A DNA stretch of 64,000 nucleotides, taken from Phycisphaerales bacterium (GTDB lineage Bacteria; Planctomycetota; Phycisphaerae; Phycisphaerales; SM1A02). A program made the position numbers and the translations under genes. Shown here in pieces: positions 1 to 8,698 of the stretch. Below the pieces are notes generated by a model, which saw nothing but the letters and a program-made list of their open reading frames with translations, did not search any database and was not told the origin of the DNA. Position 1 is the first letter of the stretch. Every line of letters starts with the position of its first letter. The stretch is taken from assembly GCA_029245245.1 (NCBI GenBank), contig JAQWPT010000004.1:26030-90029 (forward strand), in the 5' to 3' direction.

Positions 1-1251
1 CGGGCGGGTTATGACCAGTACATCCAACTGATCCAGGTCTGAATCGATTATTGCCATCGGGTCCATCACCCGGGTCTCAAGTGATTCCAAATCACCAGGG
101 TTCAGAGCGAATTTGATCCACCGCGATTGATTTGAATCAATGGATTCATCACCAACGCGATCAAGAATCAAAAATCGAAGTTGTTCAACGGTATCCATGG
201 TGAGGTACCAGGAGTTGTCGTTCATGTTGGCGTCGACATCGTCAATGGTCACTTTGATTGTTGCTGATTCGTCGCTGGCAGAATCGATTGGGAGCTGAAG
301 TTCAACCTCGGCCCGTTCTTGTCCTGTCTTCCATTGATATGTTCTGTGGGTTGTCTTTCCGTTCAGTGATGTCGATATTGATGTCTGCTTCGAAGGAAGT
401 TCCGCCCCATCCCGAACAAGAGATGCCATGGCGGTTCGACCGAGTGAACTCCGCCCGCTTTCTGTTTCGTTCTTGTCTCGGAGGATGAATCGTCTCAGTG
501 GTTCAACAGATTCGAACCTGGTGTTCTCCAGGTTCGTGATGGTGGGCGTGGAAAACTGGAGTACTGATCCAGAAGGGGGCTCCAACTCGTATTCCTTCAT
601 TTTCCCAAGTGAACCTGAACGAAACGGGCTGAAGATGGTTACCTCATTACGCCCGCCACTGGTTCCATTGGAAATCACTCCAATGACCTTGTCGAGTGAT
701 TTTTTCAGGTCTGATTCGATGAAACGCGACCCCATTGATTCAACATGCAGGGCAGCCTGTTCAAGGTCACCTGTTGAACGTGGTGTTTTCAGGGGATTGG
801 TTGATGAAACAATCGTGACCAGATCGCCGGGGTTTCCAGAGCGTATGAAATCGGAAGCCTGTTCCTTGAGTTGTTCGAAATCGGTTTGCCCGTTCGTGGA
901 TGTTGTTGTGGTTGAAACGCCATTGTCGATGATGATGTAATGGTGTGTTGAGCCCGAAAACCAGTTTCCGTCTGCCAGGAGTGGTTGGGCAAGAGCAAAT
1001 CCGAGAACCAATGGCACAAGACACCGAAGTGTGAGCAGAATCCATTGTTCCATACGGACTCTTCTTCTTCGTGCCGCCCAGGCCTGGATGACGAACTGCA
1101 TCGCTGCCCATTCGACAGGCCTTCGTCGTCTCCTGAACAACAGGTGAATAAGCAGGGGCACAAGGATGGCCAGTGCACCCGCAAAGGCCATCAATGGTGT
1201 CGAGATGATGAATCCAACACCAATCTGGTTTGATACCAGGTCAATGAGCAT
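1..1251 (-). CDS. BatA-like N-terminal membrane protein, truncated at window edge
   Basis: An open frame starts at the ATG at 1251 and runs without a stop to base 1, giving about 417 residues with the C-terminus outside the window. The start overlaps the end of the upstream DUF58 gene by 11 bp, so the two are probably translationally coupled. A hydrophobic segment lies at about residues 16-38, followed by the basic HLLFRRRRRPVEW stretch typical of the BatA (aerotolerance regulator) N-terminal domain, and a second membrane segment at about 70-92. Next comes a von Willebrand A-like beginning (YIIIDNGVS, near residue 105) in which the metal-site DxSxS is degenerate. The MoxR-DUF58-BatA order is common in planctomycetes and other Gram-negatives, and is thought to act as an envelope chaperone or metal-insertion system. 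The exact substrate is unknown. Confidence 0.85.
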   Translation of the reverse strand, partial: MLIDLVSNQIGVGFIISTPLMAFAGALAILVPLLIHLLFRRRRRPVEWAAMQFVIQAWAARRRRVRMEQWILLTLRCLVPLVLGFALAQPLLADGNWFSGSTHHYIIIDNGVSTTTTSTNGQTDFEQLKEQASDFIRSGNPGDLVTIVSSTNPLKTPRSTGDLEQAALHVESMGSRFIESDLKKSLDKVIGVISNGTSGGRNEVTIFSPFRSGSLGKMKEYELEPPSGSVLQFSTPTITNLENTRFESVEPLRRFILRDKNETESGRSSLGRTAMASLVRDGAELPSKQTSISTSLNGKTTHRTYQWKTGQERAEVELQLPIDSASDESATIKVTIDDVDANMNDNSWYLTMDTVEQLRFLILDRVGDESIDSNQSRWIKFALNPGDLESLETRVMDPMAIIDSDLDQLDVLVITRP

Positions 1252-2230
1252 GATGCTTTCTCAACCAGGCGGACCTCCTGGCGACGAGATACGCCAGGGC
1301 TGGACCAACTTGTTCGTGTGAATCCATGGTGTGGAAATCAAAACTGAAACCAGAGAGGATTCTGGAAATTTCATCCTGGTTCTTCTGAAATGCATCCAGG
1401 TACGCGTTTCGGATGGCTGGTGGATCTATTCGAATCCGTTCTTCATCTTCAATTCCAATGAACAGGGATGGATCCTGGAGTTGGAATTCCATTTCTTCAT
1501 GATCCAGAATGCGGAGACAAATTACATCGTGCTTCCGGTGGCGGAACCTGGCCATTGCCGAACGGATCTCAGTCGTGTCCTGAAGGAAATCTGAAATGAC
1601 TATGAACAGGGATCGATTCGTAATGGTTGAAAGCACTTGATCGACGGTCTTCTCGATATTCGTGGCCTGATCGACTGGTTGGTTGGACAGGATTGAAACA
1701 ATCTGTTTCCACTGACCAATATTGCTGCTTCGTCCGATCTGCTCGATGATTCCATCAGCGAAGAGTGTCAACCCTACTCTGTCTGATTGCTGCAGACACA
1801 TCCAGGCAAGCGCTGTTGCTGTTGCTGTTGCGTGGTCGAATTTTGTCCATGAACCTGTTTCTTCGCTTGCACGGGTACCACCCCATCCACCCTTCACCCC
1901 GAGGGTTCCAAATTTCATGGAAGCGGAGCAGTCGACAAGAAGTATTACATCAAGAGTCGTCTCTTGTTCATACTGCTTGATCGCAAGACGATCAGAACGG
2001 CCATACACCTTCCAATCCAGATGGCGAAGATCGTCACCTGGTACATAGGGTCGGTGTTGTTCAAATTCGACGGACATCCCCCGCAGGGGTGAGGTATGGG
2101 AACCACTTCGAATTCCCTCGACGATCATCCTGGCCCGGAGGTCGAATGGTGCGAGTTGCGAGAGAGTCTCCGGGGAGAGATAAGACTCTGCCCGCATGGT
2201 TCCTCGCTCTGTCATCCCTGGATTCTCCAA
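1241..2230 (-). CDS. DUF58 domain protein (VWA-like partner of MoxR)
   Basis: A 329-residue protein of the DUF58 family. The family signature is visible at about residues 50-90: RGMSVEFEQHRPYVPGDDLR followed by HLDWKVYGRSDRLAIKQYE. A von Willebrand A-like fold follows with an intact metal-ion site, LVDCSAS, near residue 97. DUF58 proteins are almost always encoded beside a MoxR AAA+ ATPase and are believed to be its partner or substrate adaptor. The gene sits 22 bp downstream of moxR on the same strand and overlaps the BatA-like gene, forming a three-gene operon. No signal peptide or membrane segment is seen, so it is probably cytoplasmic. The alternative starts at Met5 or Met12 cannot be excluded. 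Confidence 0.9.
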   Translation of the reverse strand: MENPGMTERGTMRAESYLSPETLSQLAPFDLRARMIVEGIRSGSHTSPLRGMSVEFEQHRPYVPGDDLRHLDWKVYGRSDRLAIKQYEQETTLDVILLVDCSASMKFGTLGVKGGWGGTRASEETGSWTKFDHATATATALAWMCLQQSDRVGLTLFADGIIEQIGRSSNIGQWKQIVSILSNQPVDQATNIEKTVDQVLSTITNRSLFIVISDFLQDTTEIRSAMARFRHRKHDVICLRILDHEEMEFQLQDPSLFIGIEDEERIRIDPPAIRNAYLDAFQKNQDEISRILSGFSFDFHTMDSHEQVGPALAYLVARRSAWLRKHHAH

Positions 2231-2252
2231 GTACTCAAAGAGAGTGTGGTGA

Positions 2253-3302
2253 TCAACGCATCACCTGGTCCATCTGCTTCCGGGTATCTGAATCCGTGTC
2301 ATCAAGTGGCAACCATTCGAGTAGTTCATTGATGATCATTTCGGTGGTGATACCGTCCGACTCTGCATTGAAGTTCGTCAGAATCCTGTGCCGGAGCACA
2401 GGTAACGCAACATCCTTGATGTGTTCACATGTCACGTGTGATGAACCACTCAGTACCGCCTTTGCCTTGGCGGCAAGCGTGAGGTATTGGCTGGCCCGTG
2501 GACCAGCTCCCCAGTTGACGTACTCGCGAATGATGGATGGCAGTGGTGTGGAATCTTCCGCCTGGTCGACCCGGGTTGATCGAGCAAGACGAATGGCGTA
2601 GTTGATCACGTGATCCGCAATCGGCACCTGTCGAACGATTGATTGAATCTCCGACATCCTGGTTCCATCGATCACCTGTTTGATTTCAGGTACTTCGGTT
2701 GATGTTGTTCTTCGAACAATTTCCTGTTCTTCAGCTGCCTGTGGATACGAAATCCTGATGTTGAACATGAAGCGGTCAAGTTGCGCTTCGGGAAGGGGGT
2801 AGGTTCCTTCCTGTTCGATTGGATTCTGGGTAGCGAGAACGAAAAAAGGGTTTGGAAGCTCGTAACGGGTACCACCAGCGGTCACCTGGCGTTCCTGCAT
2901 GGCTTCCAGAAGAGCTGCCTGTGTCTTTGGTGGTGTACGGTTGATCTCATCCGCAAGAATCAGATTCGAGAAGATTGGGCCCTTCACAAATCGAAGGGAT
3001 CGTGCCCCGGTTGCCCGATCCTCTTCCATGACCTCGGTTCCGGTCATGTCGGATGGCATGAGATCCGGAGTGAATTGGATTCTTGAGAATCCTAGATTCA
3101 TGGTTCTGGCAATGGTTGAAATAAGCAGGGTCTTGGCAAGGCCTGGAACCCCGACAAGAAGTGCGTGTCCACCACAGAACATGCACAGGAGAAGTTCATC
3201 GATGACTGCGTCCTGGCCAACGACGACCTGGTGGATTTCATTTCGAATCCGCTCTGCGGCACCAGCCAGATCACCGACACTGTTCAGTCCATCAGTTGAC
3301 AT
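2253..3302 (-). CDS. MoxR-family AAA+ ATPase
   Basis: This 349-residue AAA+ ATPase has Walker A GVPGLAKT at about residues 51-58 and a Walker B region ILADEINRTPPKTQAALLEA. The sensor region reads ATQNPIEQEGTYPLPEAQLDRF, split here as ATQNPIEQEGT then YPLPEAQLDRF, which is diagnostic of MoxR. The start at 3302 is preferred over an upstream ATG because AAGGAG lies 9 bases before it. It heads the moxR-DUF58-BatA operon. MoxR ATPases are considered chaperone-like unfoldases that work with VWA-domain proteins on envelope or metalloenzyme maturation. What this one matures is not evident from its neighbours. Confidence 0.95.
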   Translation of the reverse strand: MSTDGLNSVGDLAGAAERIRNEIHQVVVGQDAVIDELLLCMFCGGHALLVGVPGLAKTLLISTIARTMNLGFSRIQFTPDLMPSDMTGTEVMEEDRATGARSLRFVKGPIFSNLILADEINRTPPKTQAALLEAMQERQVTAGGTRYELPNPFFVLATQNPIEQEGTYPLPEAQLDRFMFNIRISYPQAAEEQEIVRRTTSTEVPEIKQVIDGTRMSEIQSIVRQVPIADHVINYAIRLARSTRVDQAEDSTPLPSIIREYVNWGAGPRASQYLTLAAKAKAVLSGSSHVTCEHIKDVALPVLRHRILTNFNAESDGITTEMIINELLEWLPLDDTDSDTRKQMDQVMR

Positions 3303-3794
3303 TCGACCCACTCCTTGGAAATACCGACCAGTCACGAAAGTATACCCATGGGAATGGGTGGGACCACATCCCTACCCCTTGAACCACCCCTCTGATCACC
3401 TGGGTGCAAGGTTCGGTATCTGCTCGACAAGAGATCACCCCTGGAAGATAGGAAAATCCACCAGGGAGCACATGGTCGGTAATTGTTGATCCTGTCTGTT
3501 GATCGTCCGGATGATTCCGGAATTCCGGTATCAGTAATTTAAATTCATCATCATCTATCTAAGCCCTGTCGACAGGTGGACAAGGTCTCGCCAGGGATGA
3601 AATTCAAACAGAAACAGGTGAAATACCGTTACCCACACCATGTGGAATTCCTGACACTTGACCTTCCTGTTCCTGACACCGACTTCCAGACCATATTCAC
3701 GCCTGTCACAAGGACCAGGAGTGGCCCCGAAGCGGTGACAACAACATGGAATCCCGAGACAGGATTTCCACACCCCCGACACATTGGAAATTCA
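3303..3794. other. Non-coding region beside dnaA; possible replication origin
   Basis: No convincing gene is seen in these 492 bases between the moxR start and the dnaA stop. The region holds a 12-bp perfect palindrome CCGGAATTCCGG at 3518-3529 followed by an AT-rich tract (about 3530-3560). Two near-consensus DnaA boxes, TTACCCACA at 3629-3637 and ATTTCCACA at 3764-3772, each differ at one position from TTWTNCACA. A -10-like TATACT on the minus strand at 3339-3344, with no good -35, may belong to moxR. Proximity to dnaA, an AT-rich tract and box-like motifs are the usual ingredients of oriC, but the box count is low and planctomycete origins are not always beside dnaA. Confidence 0.3.
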
Positions 3795-5180
3795 TCAGGA
3801 ATAAGACCCGATTGGATCGATCGTGGAGCCCGTCAGCTCTTTTTCAAGGATCATCAGGTCCTTGTCGAGGATGGCATCTTCACCTCGCCGGGAATCAATG
3901 GTCCGGACGGCGTGCATGACCGTGGTGTGATCACGACCACCAAAGTAACCACCAATCTCTTCAAGACTGAAACGGGTGTGTTTCCTCGCAAGGTACATCC
4001 CGATCTGTCTTGGAAGTGAGATGGATTTATGCCTTCGTTTGGAAAGAAGGTCTGCGAGTTTCAGGTTGTAGTAGTTGGAAATCGTCTCAATGATTCCCTG
4101 GATCGTCATCTGTGTGGTGTTTACATTCGAGATGCGTTCACCAATAGCCTTCTTTGCAAGAGAGAGGTCTATCTTTGCCTTGTTGATCACCGAGAGTCCC
4201 TGGATTTTCGTGATCGTCCCCTCGATCTCACGGATATTGGTATCGATCTTCGCGGCGATATAACTCACCACGTCGTCCGGGAGCTCAATTCCCTTCAATC
4301 CAGCCTTGCTTCTGATGATTGCAACCCTGGTTTCATAACAGGGCCGATCGATGTTTGCGACCAAACCACAGTTGAATCGGCTGATGAGCCGTTCTTCAAG
4401 TTCTGGAATTTCATTTGGTGGAGCATCTGAACTCAAGACGATCTGTCGACCACCCTGGTAGAGAATATTAAAGGTGTGGAAGAACTCTTCCTGCGATGGA
4501 CCACGCTTGGAGAGGTCATGGATGTCATCTATCACCAACAGGTCATAGGTTCTGAACCTGTGACGGAAAGTACTCATTTGTCCCGCCTGGACAGCATCGA
4601 GGAACTGATTCATGAAACCATTACAGGATGTGTAATAGATCTTCATGGACGGATGGTTGCGCATCGCCTCCTGGCAGATTGCCTGGAGCAGGTGGGTCTT
4701 GCCAAGTCCCACACCCCCATAGATGAAGAATGGGTTGTATGCCTTGCCGGGCTTCTTTGCCACAGCTACCGCAGCCGCGTGGGCGAGACGGTTGTCTGGT
4801 CCAACAACGAATGAATCAAAGGTGTAGTCAGGGCTCAACAACATGTCTTCTTCAAACCCAGATTGGGTGAATCCAGCATGGGCCCATTCCTGGTTCTCGC
4901 CATCCCCGGTATTTCGCGCCGTATCCATGGCTTGTTTCTCACTGATGAATTGAACTGCCACAGGGCGACCGGTTGCAAATTGTGCTGCTTCTGTGAAGTA
5001 GTCGGAACAACAGCGTTGGAGATATTTCAAACGAACCTGCTCGTCGACGACAACCCTCAGGACATCATCAATGATGTCCAAGGCCTTTATTTCCTCAAAC
5101 CAATGTCGACATATGCTGTTGTGGTGCTCGCGCAGGTGGTCGAGCATTGAATCCATGATCTTGGTTTCACACTTCATCAT
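3795..5180 (-). CDS. dnaA: Chromosomal replication initiator protein DnaA
   Basis: A 461-residue DnaA that binds DnaA boxes at oriC and opens the origin in an ATP-dependent way. Domain I is at about residues 20-75 and a poorly conserved linker at about 80-115. Domain III begins near FDSFVVGPDNRLA, with Walker A GGVGLGKT at about 155-162 and Walker B LLVIDDIHDL. Domain IV carries the DNA-binding signature GGRDHTTVMHA. The ATG at 5180 is chosen because GGGGAA lies upstream; an in-frame TTG at 5201 would add seven residues. The usual partners dnaN, recF and gyrB are absent here. The gene is flanked by the moxR operon and an RNase Z-like gene, fitting the scattered housekeeping gene order of planctomycetes. 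Confidence 0.97.
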   Translation of the reverse strand: MMKCETKIMDSMLDHLREHHNSICRHWFEEIKALDIIDDVLRVVVDEQVRLKYLQRCCSDYFTEAAQFATGRPVAVQFISEKQAMDTARNTGDGENQEWAHAGFTQSGFEEDMLLSPDYTFDSFVVGPDNRLAHAAAVAVAKKPGKAYNPFFIYGGVGLGKTHLLQAICQEAMRNHPSMKIYYTSCNGFMNQFLDAVQAGQMSTFRHRFRTYDLLVIDDIHDLSKRGPSQEEFFHTFNILYQGGRQIVLSSDAPPNEIPELEERLISRFNCGLVANIDRPCYETRVAIIRSKAGLKGIELPDDVVSYIAAKIDTNIREIEGTITKIQGLSVINKAKIDLSLAKKAIGERISNVNTTQMTIQGIIETISNYYNLKLADLLSKRRHKSISLPRQIGMYLARKHTRFSLEEIGGYFGGRDHTTVMHAVRTIDSRRGEDAILDKDLMILEKELTGSTIDPIGSYS

Positions 5181-5333
5181 GCCAACGGATTCCCCAACCA
5201 ATCAGGTTGGATTTGGAACCACGCCATCCCTGCTGTTGTTCGATTGGTCAACCCCTCCTGGGTGACCACCCCCCCATACTATCCCGGAATAAATCCCCTG
5301 AGCAATCAACCTACCGAAACCCCAAGCAGGTCG

Positions 5334-6269
5334 TCAACCATTTCTTGGTGGTTCTGACCCTTCTTTTTCTCCCTCCAGGCTGGATTCCTGTTCATCGTAT
5401 CTCAACTTGTTTCGGTGGTGATCCATCAAGAAACAGACACGTTGGGCCTCATCTCCCAGTACTTCTTCCATTTTTCGTCGAGAAGCTTCCAAGTGTGTCC
5501 TGCGGGATGTGTGGATGATGACCACCATTTCAGCCCTCCAGGACTGCATCAACTCCTTGAGCTGGTTGATATGGAGGTGTTTCCCGACCTTTGCACGATC
5601 TACATGTTCATCATCAAAGAATGTGCATTCTGTAATCACGATTCTGGCATCGTTAAATGGTGTGGAAACAAGGTTTTCATTCATTTCCGTGTCACCAGAA
5701 TAGGCAACAAGTGGAACCTTGAGCACCTGGGTGATTTCCCGTCCTTCCTCACGGATCCTTCGAAGCTCCGATTGAGGCATTCCAATGAATTCCTCCCTGA
5801 GTTTGCTCCGATTCTCAATGACCGCAAATGACAATGCGGGAACAGTATGCTTGGCCTCGATCGCCCTGAGTACGATCGAGGGTTTGATCTGAATCTCATC
5901 ACCCGGGGCCAATGCCGTGATGGTATGGGCTGTCTGCTGGTTTTCGACCCGGATCCAGCCCTGCATCATGGTGTTCAGTGGCCCAGCCAAATCCGGATGG
6001 CACACACATGTCCCGGGTGTCATCTTCATGAACACCCGTTGGCTGAAGTAGTAGGGAAGAGCGGCAACATGATCCATGTGGCCATGGCTCAGGGCAACGA
6101 ATGGGGCGGTAATGGCGATCCTTGGAGCCAGGCCGATATCGAAGTTCAACCCTAATTCCGGGACCTGGACGATGGTCTGCTCACCACCAATACTGATCCC
6201 CTGGATCCGGTATGGCGGTGCATAGATGAATCCCACCCGGTGATCACGGGGGGGTCTTTTTGGCAACAT
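5334..6269 (-). CDS. RNase Z-like metallo-beta-lactamase fold hydrolase
   Basis: A 311-residue protein of the metallo-beta-lactamase fold. The zinc motif HxHxDH is present as SHGHMDHVAAL (His62, His64, Asp66, His67). Further metal or active-site residues are in the YSGDTEMNENL block and the late VVIIHTSRR block. The layout resembles the RNase Z (ElaC/Trz1) branch, which trims tRNA 3' ends, although the usual exosite arm is not clear. tRNA processing is therefore likely rather than certain, and another phosphodiesterase role is possible. The start at 6269 has GGAGG seven bases upstream. A good sigma70-type promoter lies 57 bases upstream. Confidence 0.8.
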   Translation of the reverse strand: MLPKRPPRDHRVGFIYAPPYRIQGISIGGEQTIVQVPELGLNFDIGLAPRIAITAPFVALSHGHMDHVAALPYYFSQRVFMKMTPGTCVCHPDLAGPLNTMMQGWIRVENQQTAHTITALAPGDEIQIKPSIVLRAIEAKHTVPALSFAVIENRSKLREEFIGMPQSELRRIREEGREITQVLKVPLVAYSGDTEMNENLVSTPFNDARIVITECTFFDDEHVDRAKVGKHLHINQLKELMQSWRAEMVVIIHTSRRTHLEASRRKMEEVLGDEAQRVCFLMDHHRNKLRYDEQESSLEGEKEGSEPPRNG

Positions 6270-6325
6270 CGTGAATCCTCCAACAACAACGTTTTCACGC
6301 AGCCGGGGACAAATTTCCAACCCAC

Positions 6326-6354
6326 ATGCTACCCCCCCTTTAAAAGTCTCTCAA
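6326..6354 (-). promoter_or_regulatory. Sigma70-like promoter for the RNase Z-like gene
   Basis: Read on the minus strand, TTGAGA is followed after exactly 17 bases by TAGCAT, with the start codon 57 bases downstream at 6269. The spacer includes a run of seven G. Spacing and hexamer quality fit a housekeeping promoter; this is by eye only. Confidence 0.5.
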
Positions 6355-6476
6355 GGCTCCCGAACATCAATACGGGGCCAATGAAGGGTGGTGCCCCGGA
6401 GTGGGAGATTCATGGAATCAAGGTCCATCACCAGATTCAACCCAAGTCACCACCCGGAGCATCCGATCAGATTGCC

Positions 6477-6827
6477 ATGTCCAGAGGACGAGATCATGGA
6501 GAGAACCCCCGTCGCGGGATCGGTCGTCAGCGAAGCGAAGCCTTGATTCGCTCCATTGAGGAACTGTCACATCGTCACGGCCGGCGTCTTTCCAGGTGGA
6601 TGACAACCTGGGATGCAGTTGACTGCTCCCTGCTCAACCGGATGATTCTTCAGGCTGGTGAGACACGTTCGGCATCACGGATTATCCCGACGTCGATTCC
6701 ATTGTTGAATCAGATTCAACAACAAAGTGAGCGTGATATTACATCTGCAATCGAGCGGGTTGAACATCTGATCGTCATGTGCAACCAGGCCTCGCCCGAC
6801 AACGGGCAGGAAGACCCGAATCAATAA
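6477..6827 (+). CDS. Small hypothetical helical protein
   Basis: An open frame of about 116 residues, rich in Arg, Glu and Gln, predicted from composition to be mostly helical (blocks such as SEALIRSIEELSHRHGRR and QQQSERDITSAIERVEHL). No family is recognised. It fills the only otherwise unexplained stretch between two minus-strand genes, and its stop overlaps the end of the convergent polyprenyl synthase gene by seven bases. The start is uncertain: the frame is open further upstream (ATG at 6381 and beyond), but the protein-like composition begins near the ATG at 6477. No strong ribosome site is seen for either. It could be a chance frame, although its composition argues for coding. Confidence 0.5.
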   Translation: MSRGRDHGENPRRGIGRQRSEALIRSIEELSHRHGRRLSRWMTTWDAVDCSLLNRMILQAGETRSASRIIPTSIPLLNQIQQQSERDITSAIERVEHLIVMCNQASPDNGQEDPNQ

Positions 6828-7807
6828 CGACGCTCAAGGATTCCATCCGCGAGCACTGCAAGCAGGTTTCGAGCAGGAGTTTCCGGAAGATCCTGCAATT
6901 CCGACTTGGCCTGTTCCACGAGCGACGCAGCCTTCTTCATTGCCTGGTCAATGGCCCCACTTTCATTCACAGCACAACGCAGCCCAACCAGGTCCCGTGA
7001 CTGGATCATCTTGACAAGGTGTTCATGAAAATCAGCGTCAGCATCACCAAGGGCGTAAATGATGGGAAGTGTCAATTTCCCTTTTTCCAGATCCCGCCCA
7101 ACTGATTTTCCAACAACATCCTCTTCACCAACAAGATCCAGAAGATCATCAGTGATCTGGAAGGCGATACCAGAAGCAACACCAAACCGCTCCAACCTGG
7201 AGGCGGTGTCCTCATCATCATTCGTAAGTGCGGCACCAAGTCGGCAAGAGGCCCCGATCAAAGAAGCCGTCTTCTTCTCCACGATCGTGAAATACGTGTC
7301 TTCCCCGATATTCAGGTTCTGCCGGTTGCCCAATTGGATCAGCTCCCCCTCACACAAGGTGTTCGTGGTGCTTCCAAGCAATAAATTCACTTCCGGCCGA
7401 TTGATCGATGAACAGAGGTGGAAGGCGTTGGAAATAAGGTAGTCACCAAGCATGACCGCCATTTCATTTCCATGAAGATCATTGACTGTTCGTCCACCAC
7501 GCCTCGTGTCAGCTTCATCCAGAACATCATCATGGACCAGGGTGGCCATGTGGATCATCTCGACAACGGCCGCGATGATTCGGTGCGACGCGGACATTTC
7601 CTCCACCCCCGAAGCCAACGCAGACAGGAGTACGAGTGATGGGCGAAGCATCTTGCCCCGGTAGGATTCCACGTGTCGGCAGATCTGGTTGATGATGTCG
7701 TGTTCACCCTCGAGTTGCGACTCGAAGATTCCACTGATCTCATCAAGCTCCTCCCCAAGGAACCTGGCCAGCCCATCATCGATTGAGATCATGTTGATCA
7801 ACGACAC
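6821..7807 (-). CDS. Polyprenyl diphosphate synthase
   Basis: A trans-isoprenyl diphosphate synthase of 328 residues that extends allylic diphosphates with isopentenyl diphosphate, giving precursors of the quinone side chain or other prenyl lipids. The substrate-binding GKMLRP is at residues 51-56. The first Asp-rich motif DDVLD is at 93-97 with the following DTRRGGRTVND, and the second Asp-rich motif is FQITDDLLD. Its length matches octaprenyl/heptaprenyl (IspB-type) synthases. The annotated start is a GTG at 7807; an ATG at 7792 is an alternative. It lies 20 bp downstream of a methyltransferase gene on the same strand and may share its transcript, though that enzyme has no clear quinone link. 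Chain length cannot be told from sequence by eye. Confidence 0.93.
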   Translation of the reverse strand: MSLINMISIDDGLARFLGEELDEISGIFESQLEGEHDIINQICRHVESYRGKMLRPSLVLLSALASGVEEMSASHRIIAAVVEMIHMATLVHDDVLDEADTRRGGRTVNDLHGNEMAVMLGDYLISNAFHLCSSINRPEVNLLLGSTTNTLCEGELIQLGNRQNLNIGEDTYFTIVEKKTASLIGASCRLGAALTNDDEDTASRLERFGVASGIAFQITDDLLDLVGEEDVVGKSVGRDLEKGKLTLPIIYALGDADADFHEHLVKMIQSRDLVGLRCAVNESGAIDQAMKKAASLVEQAKSELQDLPETPARNLLAVLADGILERRY

Positions 7808-7827
7808 GTGTTCAACTCACGGAGCGG

Positions 7828-8670
7828 TTATTTGATTCCAACAATGTAGGCGACCCAACCCTCACAGGCTTCGCCCCGCTCTGAAACAGCCCATTCACCA
7901 TCACCCTCTCCAGTGTCTTCTTCGGTTCCTTCCCAGTAGACAACCGTGTTGGAAAATCCAGCCTCCAGAAGCAGTTCCCTGATTTCAGGAAGAGTCCAGA
8001 GCCGCCATTCATATGTGAAGGCCTTCTTGATCTTCGTTCCATCCGGGAACTTGAAGTGGATGTGGTTGGTGACGTCACCAGTGATCGGATCATAGAAGTT
8101 CTGATCCCAGGTATAGGTGAATCCATCAAGATCACGGTCCTCGGTCATTTCCTTGAACGAGTCACTGCCGCCATAGGCATCCAGAATGAACAACCCATCA
8201 TCAACCAATCCACTGAGCACCGTCTTGTAGTAATCACGGACCGCATCACGTGTCTTGAAGATGTAATAACTGAAGTTCGTCGCCAGGATCGTGTCACACT
8301 TCTTTGTCTCCGTTGAGAGCACATTCCCCTCGATCAAATCGATTCGTGACAACTGTCGGTCATCCAATCGATCTCCAAGGCGGTTTCTGGTCCACTCCAG
8401 AGTCGGTACATCAAGGTCAACACCAATCGCCTCATTGGCCTCCCGGCGTTTGACCCATTCAATCGAGATGGCGGCGGTACCACAGAAATCCTCACGAAGC
8501 AGGGTGGCCTCCCGGCCCCTCTGTTCCGACCAGATCTGGTCGATGATGTCGATTTCACTTTCCGGTTCCTGCACTGACTGCTCATAGAGTTCAAGCAGAT
8601 CCGCACCCTTGGCGGTCTTCCAACCCTTTTTCTTCGGCAACTTGCGCTTCTTTGCTGGTCGGCGTGACAT
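7828..8670 (-). CDS. Class I SAM-dependent methyltransferase
   Basis: A 280-residue protein with a strongly basic N-terminus (RRPAKKRKLPKKKG) followed by a class I methyltransferase fold. The SAM-binding motif I region is REDFCGTAAISIEW at about residues 58-72. An acidic GVDLD after the second strand probably contacts the ribose, and motif IV is ATNFSYYIF. The methyl acceptor is not identifiable; the basic tail could bind nucleic acid or membranes. It precedes the polyprenyl diphosphate synthase by 20 bp on the same strand, which allows an isoprenoid or quinone role, but this is only context. Confidence 0.8.
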   Translation of the reverse strand: MSRRPAKKRKLPKKKGWKTAKGADLLELYEQSVQEPESEIDIIDQIWSEQRGREATLLREDFCGTAAISIEWVKRREANEAIGVDLDVPTLEWTRNRLGDRLDDRQLSRIDLIEGNVLSTETKKCDTILATNFSYYIFKTRDAVRDYYKTVLSGLVDDGLFILDAYGGSDSFKEMTEDRDLDGFTYTWDQNFYDPITGDVTNHIHFKFPDGTKIKKAFTYEWRLWTLPEIRELLLEAGFSNTVVYWEGTEEDTGEGDGEWAVSERGEACEGWVAYIVGIK

Positions 8671-8698
8671 GGGTCACCCAGTGTATCCGAGTCGTGGG

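Noticed and set aside
5194..5210. Inverted repeat CCAACC/GGTTGG just upstream of the dnaA start, considered as an operator
   Set aside because: A 6-bp stem is too short to separate from chance and no second copy was found.
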